DNA of 64,000 nt from Megalopta genalis. Lineage: Eukaryota > Arthropoda > Insecta > Hymenoptera > Halictidae. The stretch spans positions 8,743,939 to 8,807,938 of the forward strand of contig NC_135018.1 of the NCBI RefSeq assembly GCF_051020955.1. The letters run 5' to 3'. The notes under the pieces were generated by a model. It saw nothing but the letters and a program-made list of their open reading frames with translations. It did not search any database and had not been told where the DNA came from. Made by a program: the position numbers and the translations under genes. Shown one piece after another: positions 1 through 10,852 of the stretch. Every line of letters begins with the position of its first letter. The first letter of the stretch is position 1.

Positions 1-1022
1 GCGCAGGGCAGCGACGCGACGCGACGGGCCAGGAGACGATGGAAGTGGGAAGAGGGGACGAGGAACACTCCAACGAACGCACTTTATTGTTAGATGACTG
101 CGCTACGACCGTGACTGCACAGACTGGACTACAGGCTGCACACGTGGCAGACGACGCGACTCGTAAGTCGCCTAGGATTTCTGCTTGCGACGTGAAAATT
201 GTAACGCGAATCGAGTTCTAGTCGTCGGAAAACGGTGCATTCGAGTCGTTGCGCCGGCGGAATGGGGCAAACGGTGGAAGCGGGAAAAGGTGAGGAGGAT
301 CTGCCGGTACCCGTTTGCTTTTCCGTCTTCTCGGAAGAGCCTGTGGCAGCTGCCTCCGGCGCTCGCCAGCAGATGGACACCTTTCCCGTAACTACCTGAT
401 TCATCACTGATACGTATAACGTCCTTAATCGTTCTTCCGATATCTCCGCATCTAATGCAGGGCCCGCATAGATTGTACGGATCTTTATGCAAAATGAAAG
501 TTTCCAACATCGATATCAAGAGATAAGAATTTGATAAGAATGCACCTTCTTGTGTTAATAGTTTTAATTATTTTAAAAATAGTGTAGTATCGTAATTTAG
601 TGGGTACGTTTAGGACGAGGAGGAGTGTTAGGCTTAGGAGACCGTAGTTTTAAGACTTTGTATTTATGGTAGGCAATAAAAGAGAAACGTTGGCGAAGGC
701 CGGGTCAGATGGGAAAAACCCTTGGCGACGGAGAGCCGGCGGATGCGATTGTCACGTTTTTGGAAAAGGCAGGCAGTGTGTCGAAGGAGCGTGTTTGGAG
801 TGGTCAGAGTGTGTTCGAGAGTCGTCGAGTGAGGAGCGTTGCGAGTTGTAGAATTAAGTGAAGTAGTTGTAATCCTAGTTGTAGATACGGTACGCGATAT
901 TTCCTGTTTTCATCACGTTTAGTCCTTTCCTAATCAATACATATTCTATATTGTTTAAATATTGAACAATTTCTACAATAGCATGCTGCGTTCTTCTAGG
1001 CTTTTAATGTTCTTCCAGTCTA
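1..1022. other. Non-coding DNA, no feature recognised
   Basis: Mixed-composition DNA. Short open frames exist on both strands, but none has a recognisable domain or convincing splice context. It lies downstream of the last visible ETS exon on the minus strand, so it is probably intron of that gene. I found no ETS domain here. Confidence 0.5.
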
Positions 1023-1043
1023 TTAACCTTTTAGGCACGACGC

Positions 1044-1189
1044 GCCACTATAGTGGCTTCCGCGGATATCATCTTTTAGAACGACACGCCACTATAGTGG
1101 CTTTCGCGGATGTCATCTTTCAGAACGACACGCCACTATAGTGGCTTTCGCGGATGTCATCTCTCTGGACGACGCGCCACTATAGTGGC
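1044..1189. repeat. 44-bp tandem array of 14-bp palindromes
   Basis: Four perfect GCCACTATAGTGGC palindromes at 44-bp intervals. The spacers are similar to each other (TTYCGCGGATRTCATC...). The first palindrome starts 17 bp inside the TTAA end. Confidence 0.9.
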
Positions 1190-1290
1190 TTGCTCTAGTA
1201 GCTCACTCGCTCATCATATGAACCAAATAATCGTCTTCATATGCATTGTTTCACACTTCTTTTGTCTTCACATCGATTTACAACAGTCTA

Positions 1291-1767
1291 CAGGGTGTCC
1301 GAAAAATGTCTCGCAATCCGGAAATGGCGGGTTCCTCGGATCATTTGAAGCAACTTCTTCCTATACAAAAATTTTCTCCGAGGCACCGTTAACGAGCTAT
1401 TAACGAAAAACAGTGACCAATAAGAATCGAGTACGGCTGACGCGAGGCGACCCAGTCAACCAGCGCACGAAGCCCAGTTCCGCTCATTGGCTCGGTCGCC
1501 TCGCGCCAGCTGAGTTGGGATTCGACCGCCTCGACCGCTGGCGCCGTTGGCTCGGCCGACTCACGCCAGCTGAGCTGGGATTCGACCGCTCGACCGCTGG
1601 CGCCGTTGGCTCGGCCACCTCGCGGCAGCTGATCTCTGTTCTCACTGTTTTCCGTTAATAACTCGTTAACGGTGCCTCGGAGAAAATTTGTGTAAAGAAA
1701 AAAGTTGCTTCAAATGGCCTGAGGAACCCGCCACTTTCGGATTGCGAGCCATTTTTGGGACACCCTG
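1291..1767. mobile_element. CAGGGTGTCC foldback element, variant 1 (nested)
   Basis: The ends CAGGGTGTCC and GGACACCCTG are flanked by TA. Each arm runs inward for about 150 bp through TCTCGCAATCCG, GAGGCACCGTTAACGAG and TTAACGAAAAACAGTGACC. The core has GC-rich imperfect repeats of about 60 bp containing GGGATTCGACCGC. No protein is encoded. Related copies lie at 16733, 19104, 27080, 27751 and 36707. Confidence 0.8.
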
Positions 1768-1852
1768 TATATGCAGACAGAATATACAGTATCAGACTCT
1801 GCCGTCCAGAGAAATAGCCTCGCGCAGAATTCAGCCGTACCTAAAAGGTTAA

Positions 1853-3403
1853 TGTTCTTCCTATTTGTGTTATTATGTTACCATTTCTCGCTGGCGGGAC
1901 CAGGAAACTCTATCGGCAGTCGACAAGGATGCTGAAGGATTCCGAATACAATTTCGTCGATTATAAGTAGAGCGTGCTCGGAATGCGTGGAAGAAAAACG
2001 TATTTCCATTGAGCACGCGTGCGCGCCGATTTGTCGCCTTCGATCCGAAAACGCAGAGCGATCGGAATATTTTTAATTAGTCACGCACCGCGCGTCGTTT
2101 CTTTCCGCACCTGACCTTAATCCAGCCGAGTCCCTGGCCGAGCGGCGCGCGGCATTTATCAATTACGTCTAACGAGAAAGTAGCGTGTAATCGCTCGCTC
2201 GGTTGCTCGGAAAGCGTTGCTGCCTCGCCGCGTAGCGAGGCATGCGAATCATTTGCATATTTTTCACTCGGAAGCCTTACCTTCCCACGCGAGCTCGGTA
2301 CGTCGTGCTCGTGGAAGATGCCGGACGACCGACGACCGGCGATCGAGGCTAATGCCGGTCGAACGGTCTCAGAGATCGGCCGAAAGCGCGGACGGTCCGA
2401 ATCACGGGCATGTATATTAAGTCGTTCGGGAAATCGGAGTGCAACCGACGCAAATTGCAGACTCCCGTCGGGTCGACGCGCGCGGACCGGCGTTACGCCG
2501 CGAACAGTTTTTCTCTGGCGGGACAATCGGGTGGCGTACGATCGAAATAAAGACGCGGGGCGCCCCGTGTAATTTCAGCCGCAATTCCCGGTTATGTCCG
2601 TGGCTCGTGGCAATGGGAACCGGCACTGGCACCGGCACCGGCGTGCCGGCGATCGCTCCGGAGTCGGATTCCCACTATGTATTGCGGGCCGCGCGCCGCT
2701 CCGGCTCGTAAGCCGAATATCCATGCCCGTAACGAATGCGGGATACGTTAATGACTTCTTCGGGTGTTCGCGACCGCTACGAATTTCTTCGACCTTTGAC
2801 TCGCGCCGCGCCGTTCAATTTCTGGCCAAGTCCGCGCGCGTTGCTCGCCTAGCAACCGCCTCTCTCCTGTCTGGCTGCTCATGAATTATGATCCGGAGCA
2901 TTAAGGGATCCGGGATAACTAGATCGATATCGAGCGATTTATGCGATCCACCAGGGAACGAACTGTCCTGAGAAATTCAAACTTTTACGTCCTGAATAGA
3001 ATAGATGCGAGAGTCGGATGAATTATACATGGACGGTCCTGTCTTAATTGTTCTAGGCCAATCCGCGTTAATATTTCACTTCGTCGCCGTCCCTGGGAAA
3101 CGCTGATCTCTCCGATTTTTATGGGGAATATTTATTTTAGAGCGTTGAAATAATTCAAGGTACGCTTGAAAGCTGATTGGATTGTATAGCGTGGAAGGAA
3201 AAATGAAAAATCTAACGTACAAACGAATCAACAAAAGTAGCCCGTACAAGTTATACGCGTTAATGTGCATTTTGGCTTCAGTTATGGGGTAAGTGTACCG
3301 GTTGCGGGGCCAGTGCACCTTTTCTGGTCGTCGGTATTATTATTTATACCTTCCTATGTGAAATTAGCAACAATTCCCAGAGATCGACTTAACTTCGAAC
3401 TAT
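1853..3403. other. Non-coding GC-rich DNA
   Basis: CpG-rich unique-looking sequence. Overlapping short frames at 2077-2884 on both strands have arginine-rich random composition and are not genes. A GGCACC/GGCACT microsatellite of about 30 bp lies near 2620-2645. Confidence 0.5.
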
Positions 3404-3692
3404 TGGGTTGGCAACTAAGTAATTGCCATCGAATTACCACTTATTTCGATCCCTGGACAACTCCCTTCGTGGTAAAACTTTTAACGATGATGACGCTGTA
3501 AAATCTCACTTAACTCAGTTTTTGGCCGAAAGGATCAGACTTTCTACGTGCGTGGAATTTTCAAGTTGTCAGAGAGATGGCAAAAGGTCATCGAACAAAA
3601 TGGAAAATACATTACAGTTTAAACTTCGTTCCAAGTAAAAAAAATTTTTTATTTCATTGAACAAATCGGCAATTACTTAGTTGCCAACCCAA
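3404..3692 (+). pseudogene. Internally deleted mariner element, copy 1
   Basis: The left terminal repeat TTGGGTTGGCAACTAAGTAA follows TA at 3402-3403. The matching right end finishes at 3692, but its flanking TA is mutated. The transposase has been reduced to its extreme C-terminus: translation starts inside PSNYHLFRSLDNSLRGK and runs to LTQFLAER. A one-base deletion relative to the copy at 23271 then shifts the frame, and the downstream residues appear in other frames. Both catalytic N-terminal aspartates are gone, so it is not autonomous. Confidence 0.9.
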
Positions 3693-3696
3693 CAGT

Positions 3697-3895
3697 AAAT
3701 ACATATATTGTTTCTAGGGAATATATACGTATTAATTCTATAATATTATTAATATTAATTATTATTATAGTTATATAATAATTAATTAATTATTAGAATA
3801 TTATTAATAATTCATTAATTATTAGAATATTATTAATAACTCATTAATTATTATATAATATTATTAATAATTCATTATATTATATAAATAAAAGA
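3697..3895. repeat. AT-rich tandem repeat
   Basis: Iterated units of roughly 35 bp built from ATTATTAATAATTCATTAATT, almost without G or C. Confidence 0.8.
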
Positions 3896-4536
3896 GGAAG
3901 CAAAAAGATTGACGAAAAGCGATCGATCTTGCTTCCAGCCGCGCAAACGTCTGAAAATATGAACTTTTCCGCGGCTCCGGCAAGTTTGGAACGAACGGCG
4001 AAGACGGCTAGAGCCTCGCTTAGGAATTTGAAAGGGATAGTGCATCGACTCGCTTGTCGCGGAGGGAAATAAAGCGAGTAGGATCCCACCGAAGGCCGTG
4101 CAAACGAGGGAAGAATCTACGAAATTATAGATAGCGCATAACCGCGAGCATGCTCGTGATTCCATGTTACGGGGACTGCCGTAGCGCGCACCGCGCGGCG
4201 CAGTATAATTATCCAATTACAAGACGTAAAGCTGAATCCATTATGCATGACTACCTTAACCCCGTACGCGCCGATGCGCCGACGATGCGCAGGCATTTTG
4301 TTCGCCATTAATTTCTATTGCATTCGGTACGTACGATTTCAAGAGACAGGGATCGTCTGCCGATATCGCTTCCCTACGAACTAGACCGTTACTCCTCGCC
4401 GGCTAGGCGTTTGCATTGCAAAATTCTGCCCGGTCCCATCGTGGATCGGGAATCGGGACCATTATCCGGTCGATCCGTTCGATACATTACCGAACGAGTT
4501 ATTATCCTGTTCCCCGTGCTGGATGGACGCCAACCG
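3896..4536. other. Non-coding DNA
   Basis: No supported gene. Short frames on both strands lack recognisable domains. Confidence 0.45.
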
Positions 4537-4540
4537 TTAA

Positions 4541-4830
4541 CCCTTTCGGTACGAGCGCGTTGGCCGCCGTGACACTCCCACTGTACGGGGTGCCGCGTCG
4601 AAAATGCGCACATAACGCAGGGTCAGTCCACTTTTGCACGAAGATTTTCTTAAGCGTTAAGTAACGACTGTGCTTAATCCGTTTCTAAATCTTTCTTTAA
4701 ATGTTTCCTGTAAACATTCTGTAAAGGGCCTACAGAAATATGGCTTACATGGATGCCAGATGTATTCGGCACTCGTCCATATTGGTCATCAGATGGATGC
4801 CGGATATATCCGGCGCTCGTACCGAAAGGG
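4541..4830 (+). mobile_element. TTAA-flanked MITE with 44-bp palindrome pair
   Basis: TTAA at 4537-4540 and 4831-4834. The inverted ends match over 17 bp (CCCTTTCGGTACGAGCG). The right part contains the palindrome GCCGGATATATCCGGC at 4799-4814 and a degenerate copy, GCCAGATGTATTCGGC, at 4755-4770. These are 44 bp apart, and the nearer one ends 16 bp from the TTAA. There is no coding capacity. Confidence 0.85.
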
Positions 4831-4834
4831 TTAA

Positions 4835-7633
4835 CGGACGACGCTTTTCGGGCATTGCCTAACCTCCGGTCGCAAAACATCCGTTTCGATCGGCGCCGAT
4901 TTTGGGACCGAGATTACCGGTGACTTGCTTCCGACTTCATCTTCTGGGATTATTATTGAAAATTGTAGAAACGTTTTCGCGAACGATTTTCTTTACCGAG
5001 GTAGGTACATGTTATAGTAACTGAACTGCGGATTTTTACAGGAAATAAAAATGATTTGCGTTAACTGCAAGGTCCCACGTGCACGTCTGTTTCTCGCCTT
5101 CGACGACCGCGCGAAACCAGCGGTCTGGTAATTAATCGCACGAAATCCGAATAAGAAGGATCTTGCCGTTGTTGCAAAGCAATGTGTATATGTTAATCGC
5201 GTTAACATGTGACAGATCGAACGTTAAAATTCACCGATCATTCCAATTTAATACGAGAGAAGTATATGCTAGGTAGCTTGAAGTCAAAACAACTGGTGAT
5301 GCAATTTAATTCGAAGCGTCACAGGTTGCGCTTGTACGGTAACAAACGCAAATGAAGATATTGTGAGAAATGACAGAAGTTTCGTAGCAATTATGCAAAA
5401 GCGGTATAATTACGAGATCGATTAGCTGGAGAAACTTCACGACCTTGGAATCGAAGTCCGATTCGATCGTTTTTATGCGTCGCACAATACATGGTCGGTT
5501 TCCATACAAAGAGCAGAAAAAAGTCGGTTTATGCTTAGCCATGCTTAAGCCACATGTTCAATTAAACATGTGTCTTATTATTTACTACGATCTTTATTTA
5601 CCATTTTCCAATTTTGGACACGGCTATATGGGTTCAAAGTGGCCCATCTCCAAATCATTCTAAATTTATATTATCATCTATAAAATTATTTCGTTCTTTG
5701 AAAATAAATAATTTTCTACAGAATTCAACGTACTTGGTATGCACTTAAATTACGCCACAGGACACATTTTTATCTCTTATATTTTTTGAATTGTGTCCAA
5801 TTGGATATGTTGAATTCTCATTTCATTTTTTAATTATCAGTTCGATTTCGATGATCGCGTTTTGAAGAGCGACGCCATACATATTAATAACAAAATAAAA
5901 ATTGAGAAATGAGAATAATTATAAATTGTTTTTTTTAAATTATATATAGACTTTTGCTCACATCCGACCCGTTTATGTCGAGTGTGAAGAAACGAATGTT
6001 CAAGAGATCGAAAACATTTCTCAAAGAAACAATCGAGAGGATGTTCGATTTAATAGAATCGAATTGAAAACAAAGATTGTATCTTTAAAATATTTGTTTA
6101 CAATTAGAACACTGCATTTTGTTTACATTATTCTATCCCAACAAAAACCCAAATATACGTACTAGTAATATAAGATGAAAAAGTAAAGCTTAAATATATA
6201 ATTTTATATATATAGTTTGTTACATATATGCTTTTTCCCCGCTTTCTGTACGGAAACCGACCACCGCGAGTCGGCCGGAAAGACGGCGACGACGACGACG
6301 ATCACCTATTTCTTCTCAACGATTATTATTTACCGTGGAGCACGCATCGGCGCAACAAGCCTCCTTGTTGCGCGGCGCGGCGCGTCGGTTCGTAAAAAGT
6401 ATTCGCAAACACTTCCGAGTCTGATATTTCATCCCGGCGACGAGCGTAATCAATACGCGGGAACAATATTTATTAGGAGCCGCGTACATAGTTGCAACAC
6501 GTAGGAGCGTGCACCGCCGAAAACGTTAAATAATGCACCGACGTCTCTGCTCCGGTCTTTAAACCCGCGTATGAAGCTATCTCGGCGGCAGCCGCATCAA
6601 AGCCATCAGTTACATGTGACCAAACATAAATCCACATCTCCCGGCAGCGAAACGTATGAAACGAGATAACAAGAATTAAGTACCGTTTCTCCGTGGCATG
6701 GAAGACGAACACAACGAAGGAGTGGGGGGGGGGAGGGGGCGCAGTAGGTTCAACACCAAGCGAGAACCGAGCAAAAACCGAGCGAAATGGATACGAGAAA
6801 CGTCCGCGACGCGAGAGGCCCCCCCCCCCCCCCGGTTTTGCTAATCTCGCGCGAAGACAAATGGCCGTTTCTAAACATCGAAGCCGCGAGAGTCTTTTGC
6901 ATTCGCGGCTCGACTGGAATAGTAAAATGCCGGGGAACCGAGCGTCGAGACGGCAGACGTACATAGTTATTTCGTCGTGGAGCCGATCTCGTACTCGGCA
7001 CAACGGTCCCCGTGCATTCGATCCAGGCATCTCGCAACCGCTTGCACGGTAAAACGATGCATTGAAAAGGCGCATCGGGAGAATCCTGGTCCTGTTAAGC
7101 GGCCCGCGAACCGTATTATTACGTCGGATGCGCTTACTCATGCCATCGTTTCGCCCCGTTCGACTACAAGGAAAGAACGTGGACACACACAAACCGCGCT
7201 GCCGATTTCCAGGAAATTCACTTTCACCGGACCTTGTCCGCGAGCGTTTCTCGGCTGAGTCGCGTCATTAGTTTCTATATCGACCGCTGCGCGCAGCGTC
7301 TCTCTTTCGTTTTCATTTCGTCTCCTCGTCCGCGCTCGCCGCTGGAAAATGGACGCCCGCCATGTATTCGCGGAATCGATCGCAGAACCGATAGCGCGCC
7401 GCTGCCGATCGCAAGCGCGCGGCGGAACTGTACGCGCGATCGTCGACCGATGTAAATAAACATCCCCGTTGCTCCTATGCTCCGTTCGTCGAGAACCGGC
7501 GCAAAGTATTAAACAGATGCACGCGTACGGCGCGTGATCGGACCGGAGCCGAATCACGATTTTCGAGTGTGAAAATTCACTTCCGCATGAGAAAAAATAG
7601 GAAGTTGACTTTCTCAACAATAATTACGCGATA
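4835..7633. other. Non-coding DNA with short repeat fragments
   Basis: No supported gene. A degraded piece of the CTGCGGATTTTTA family lies near 5018-5100. There is a 10-bp stem hairpin at 6350-6373 (GCGCAACAAG/CTTGTTGCGC). An interrupted G-run at 6724-6739 is matched about 80 bp away by a C-run at 6819-6833. Long frames at 6473-7620 in several overlapping phases are CpG-rich chance frames. Confidence 0.5.
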
Positions 7634-7637
7634 TTAA

Positions 7638-7843
7638 CACAATACGGTACGGGCTGTTCGCGCGAAAATTGTTGCGTGTAACGGGCATATTGAAGAGGGG
7701 TTCTTACTTTCAACAACGAGAATTGAAGTCTTAACTATTAAGCCTCTTTCCTTAATTAAGTTTCGACTATTTTTAGTTCTGCGACATTTCACGAGCAATA
7801 CAAAAAGAAATTAACGATTTTTAGTCATCCGGACGGTAATGTG
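7638..7843 (+). mobile_element. TTAA-flanked MITE, CACATTACSGTCCGG family, copy 1
   Basis: TTAA at 7634-7637 and 7844-7847. The ends are CACAATACGGTACGGGCTG and, read inward from the right, CACATTACCGTCCGGATGAC. A second copy at 17579-17898 shares both ends and the motif TTTTTAGTCATCCGGAC. Part of its interior (7711-7795) is repeated in inverted orientation just outside the right TTAA (about 7862-7951). Confidence 0.65.
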
Positions 7844-7951
7844 TTAATACGATATTATGACGTTCGCGAAATGTCGGAGAACTAAAAGTGGTCGAAACTT
7901 AATAAAAAGAAAGAAAGCTTAATAGTTAAGACTTTAAACTCAACAACGTTG
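7711..7951. repeat. Imperfect inverted repeat spanning a MITE boundary
   Basis: The left arm (about 7711-7795) includes GAAGTCTTAACTATTAAGC. It is mirrored in the right arm (about 7862-7951) by GCTTAATAGTTAAGACTTT. The arms are about 85 bp with small indels. Confidence 0.7.
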
Positions 7952-8209
7952 TCGACTGAATCACGTAACGATGTAAATTGAAAAACAAAATCGGTTATGA
8001 AAAACCGTTCTTCCACATTTGCTTAATTAGTCTATTACGATCGTATCGCGAAACAAGGGATCTCCGTTGAAGCCAGTGCAACGTTCACTTTTAAGATTTT
8101 CGTCCGTCTGGCCTTGCACGCAAGCAGGGTAAATATGTTATATCGAAAACAATGGTGTTATCGCGATGAAACGTATCTATTAAAATATTAATATAATAAA
8201 CTGATCGAT

Positions 8210-8326
8210 AGATAATATTATATTATATTATATATATAAATGAGGAAATTTTATATTATAATATTATATATTATATATTATATATAATATAATATATAAT
8301 ATATAATATATAATATATAATATATA

Positions 8327-8369
<43 letters not shown>

Positions 8370-8600
8370 GAGGAAATTTTAAATTATAATATTATCTATA
8401 TCTTATATATATACATATTATATAGATAATATTATATTATATATATATATATATAAATGAGGAAATTTTATATTATAATATTATCTATATAATATGTATA
8501 TATATACATATAATATTATAATATAAAATTTCTTCATTTATATATATTATATAGATAATATTATAATATAAAATTGTTTCCTCATTTTTATATTATAATT
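8210..8600. repeat. AT-rich palindromic microsatellite block
   Basis: (TA)n tracts are interleaved with repeated AAATGAGGAAATTTTATATT segments, the last one in inverted orientation (8521-8545). The block can fold into long AT hairpins. Confidence 0.85.
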
Positions 8601-9264
8601 AAATTTAACAGTGAAAAAAAATTCCAGGGATCATTATAGGGTTATCTTTAATCCTAGAGTTCCTAGAATTTAATTCTAGGATTATCTTTAATCCTAGAGT
8701 TTAATTTTTCCCTGAGTAGCCAGGAAGAAAATGCGTTTCGTTTCATTGCATTTCCAAGCAGAGTCGGCTCTGCCGAAACGGGCGCACATTCGTGACACGC
8801 CATGTTCGTGTAAACATTTTCATCGTATCTATGATCGTTGATGAAAACGGCGCGCGGCGCGTGCTCGGTGAGAAGAGGTTACGGAAATTATGAAACGAGA
8901 AACGTTCTCGCGTCTCACGGTAGCGTCGGCGCGCGAGGTTCGATGGTCGAGTGGTTTTCGTTAGCGTTTCATTGTAAGTAAAAGAAAAGACTCTCGTCGA
9001 ACGTTTTGCTTCTATCTTTATGCGCTCGATTCGATGCGAGCGTGGAATGCGTTTTCAAGGCTTTCTTGGTTGACCAGTTTCCTCTGGGAAAGTCTACTCT
9101 TCCAACCGGATAATTTGTGGGAGAGTGGTCTGGTTCTGGACCAATTGCCATGTTCTTTTTTTTTTGCTTTGGTTTTTGCGCCAACTGCGGTCGAATGAAC
9201 GAGGCCGTAAGAATTTGTCCGAGACAAGACATCTCGAGCACGGACGTTTCAGTCGAACGAACGG
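8601..9264. other. Non-coding DNA
   Basis: A short duplication of the motif TCTTTAATCCTAGAGTT occurs at 8644-8701. Otherwise no feature is recognised. Confidence 0.45.
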
Positions 9265-9266
9265 TA

Positions 9267-9485
9267 CAGTAATTTCTCTCGCATTGTCCCTCAGCTTCGA
9301 TACAAACATGGACCGCTTGGGAGGAGGGGACACGATTATTCGAGTCTCGCGGCTCGTTTTTATAGTTGTGTTGACAATCGGCCGACTGTAAAAACGAGCC
9401 GCGAGGCTCGTATAATCGTATTCTCCGCTTCCCAAGCGGTCCATTTTCGTATCCAAGCTGAGGAACAATTTGGCAGGATTTACTG
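9267..9485. mobile_element. CAGTAAATTCTC hairpin element, copy 1
   Basis: TA-flanked ends (CAGTAATTTCTC..., ...GGATTTACTG) enclose an almost complete hairpin. GACACGATTATTCGAG, CGCGGCTCGTTTTTATAG and GGACCGCTTGGGAGG are mirrored on the other side of a short loop near 9370. Related copies lie at 10218, 45436 and 55024, and half copies at 22354 and 52085. No coding capacity. Confidence 0.75.
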
Positions 9486-9487
9486 TA

Positions 9488-9984
9488 GTCGCCGATGTCG
9501 TTGCTGTTCGGAAAACAATTGGCGCAAACATTTCGCCACCTGCATTATCGTCTGCAGTAGTTTCACATCAGCGATAACGCCGAACACGAGATCTTTTGTA
9601 AATTCTTGGCTGAATGCGAGATAACCTCTTTAGAAAAAACGTCCGCGGCGGCAGTGGCATCGCAGATAACGAGTCTGAGCGTAGCAGGCGGCGGTCGTGA
9701 TTCATTTATGACTCGGCTGTTCGCATTATTTACCCCGTTGATCGTAAACAAATCTAAATTTATATATCATCGGATGACTCGTCTGTCTCCGTCGCGTTTG
9801 AGCGAATAGACCGACGCGATTTCTCATTAGATGTCTATTTATTCCCGTTTATTTCTGCGCGGAAACGTGTTGCATAACACCTCCGATGCTCGACGTTCGA
9901 TTCTCTTAGGGTTAACGAGCCAAGGACCGGAGAAGGCGGAAGGGTTAGGCCGGCGTAATCGCGGAGGGAGCGAATCGGACTCAC
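9488..9984. other. Intron of the ETS gene, downstream of the last visible exon
   Basis: On the minus strand this begins with the donor GTGAGTCCG next to exon 9985-10139. No continuation of the Pointed domain could be identified here or further left. Confidence 0.6.
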
Positions 9985-10139
9985 CTGAGGTGCACGCTGA
10001 CAGAATTCCTCCTCGGTGAGCGACGTCAACGTCGCGCCGTCGACGTTGAAGCTCTCCAATGGCACCGAGGGCAACTGCAATTGCCTTCTGGCCCATTGTA
10101 TCCAGGCGGCCACGTCCGCCGCGCTCCAGCGTCGCGGTT
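9985..10139 (-). CDS. Ets98B: D-ETS-4/Ets98B-like ETS transcription factor, third visible coding exon (Pointed domain)
   Basis: This exon encodes residues 369-420 of the visible model. After the acceptor (TGTTGTTGCAG) the phase joins the previous exon exactly (G|AA), giving ALGIHP-EPRRWSAADV. Residues 371-420 match a SAM_PNT domain: the W-S-x-x-x-V-x-x-W-I-x-W start, then LPSVPLESFNVDGATLTSL and the signature EEEFCQRAP. In the family this is nearest to the SPDEF-type EEQFRQRSP; GABPA-type DFFQRVP is the main alternative. The exon ends at a strong donor (CAG|GTGAGT), so the last Pointed helix is on another exon. ETS proteins are nuclear transcription factors, and the Pointed domain mediates protein-protein contacts. 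The ETS DNA-binding domain is not visible in this window. Paralogue assignment is inference. Confidence 0.85.
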
Positions 10140-10217
10140 CTGCAACAACACCGCCGATCGAACGTTTTTTACAGGACACTTCAAATTGTTAACGAGAATA
10201 GCGAGAGGATAGACACG

Positions 10218-10426
10218 CAGTAATTTCGGCCTAATTCGTGCTCAAATTGCGCACAAAAATGGACAATTTCGAAAGGAGAGATACGATTGCTCGAGCCTTG
10301 CGGCTCACTTTTATAGTTACCGATTGTCGACAACTATAAAAACGAGACGCAAGGCACGAGCAATCGCATCGCCTCTTCCAAAACTTGCCCCCATTTTTGT
10401 GCGCGATCTTAGAGAGAAATCAGTAT
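10218..10426. mobile_element. CAGTAAATTCTC hairpin element, copy 2
   Basis: A near-perfect hairpin. AAAAATGGACAATTTCG and GATTGCTCGAGCCTTGCGG on the left are mirrored by the sequence up to about 10410. It lies inside the ETS intron. The right end is slightly rearranged (ATCAGTA instead of TTACTG). Confidence 0.7.
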
Positions 10427-10483
10427 ATTCGCGGCCAACGTCGCAAAATTCAAAACCAGCGTACACAAACTGTTCGCCTAAAC

Positions 10484-10814
10484 CAGGGGTGTCAAACTCG
10501 CGGCCCGAGATGAACATTTTTGCGGCCCAGTCAATATATCCGACGCAAAGTAAAAATAAAATAGAAATGTGAATTAGAAATTTTGAAAGCAGTCTCGGCT
10601 AATAAAATTTCTCCCGAAATAGGAAAGATAGTATCAGAGAAGAGATGTCAAGTATCAGGACGTAAACAATAATTTAACTTTATATATGTGTTTATTACAA
10701 TGTACTAGTCAAAATAAAAATATTTGTTTCTATGAACATTGATTTTTTTGCGGCCCACCTAAAGTTAAGCATTGTTTATTTGGCCCAAGTTAGCTTTTGA
10801 GTTTGACACCCCTG
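10484..10814. mobile_element. hAT-type MITE with 8-bp target duplication
   Basis: The ends are CAGGGGTGTCAAACTCGCGG on the left and the inverted counterpart ...GAGTTTGACACCCCTG on the right, followed inward by GGCCC motifs. The 8-bp sequence GCCTAAAC is present directly on both sides (10476-10483 and 10815-10822). An 8-bp duplication plus CAGGGGTG-type ends is the hAT signature. The element is 331 bp with no transposase. The intact duplication implies fairly recent insertion. Confidence 0.9.
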
Positions 10815-10852
10815 GCCTAAACCGTTGACTCGCGTATTCTGTACCATATTAA

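Larger units (their letters stand above)
1027..1848 (+). mobile_element. TTAA-flanked piggyBac-type MITE, ATAGTGG family, copy 1 (composite)
   Basis: The element is bounded by TTAA at 1023-1026 and 1849-1852. The ends are inverted: CCTTTTAGGCACGAC on the left and CCTTTTAGGTACGGC read inward on the right. The left part holds four copies of the palindrome GCCACTATAGTGGC at 1044, 1088, 1132 and 1176, exactly 44 bp apart. A TA-flanked foldback element (1291-1767) sits inside. There is no transposase. A second copy in the opposite orientation at 36619-37433 has the same insert at the same place. TTAA target sites are diagnostic of the piggyBac superfamily; assignment by target site and ends is inference. 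Confidence 0.8.

Noticed and set aside
6473..7192. 239-residue frame on the minus strand and overlapping frames
   Set aside because: Several frames on both strands are open together in CpG-rich DNA. There is no domain, and the frame includes translation of the poly-C run.
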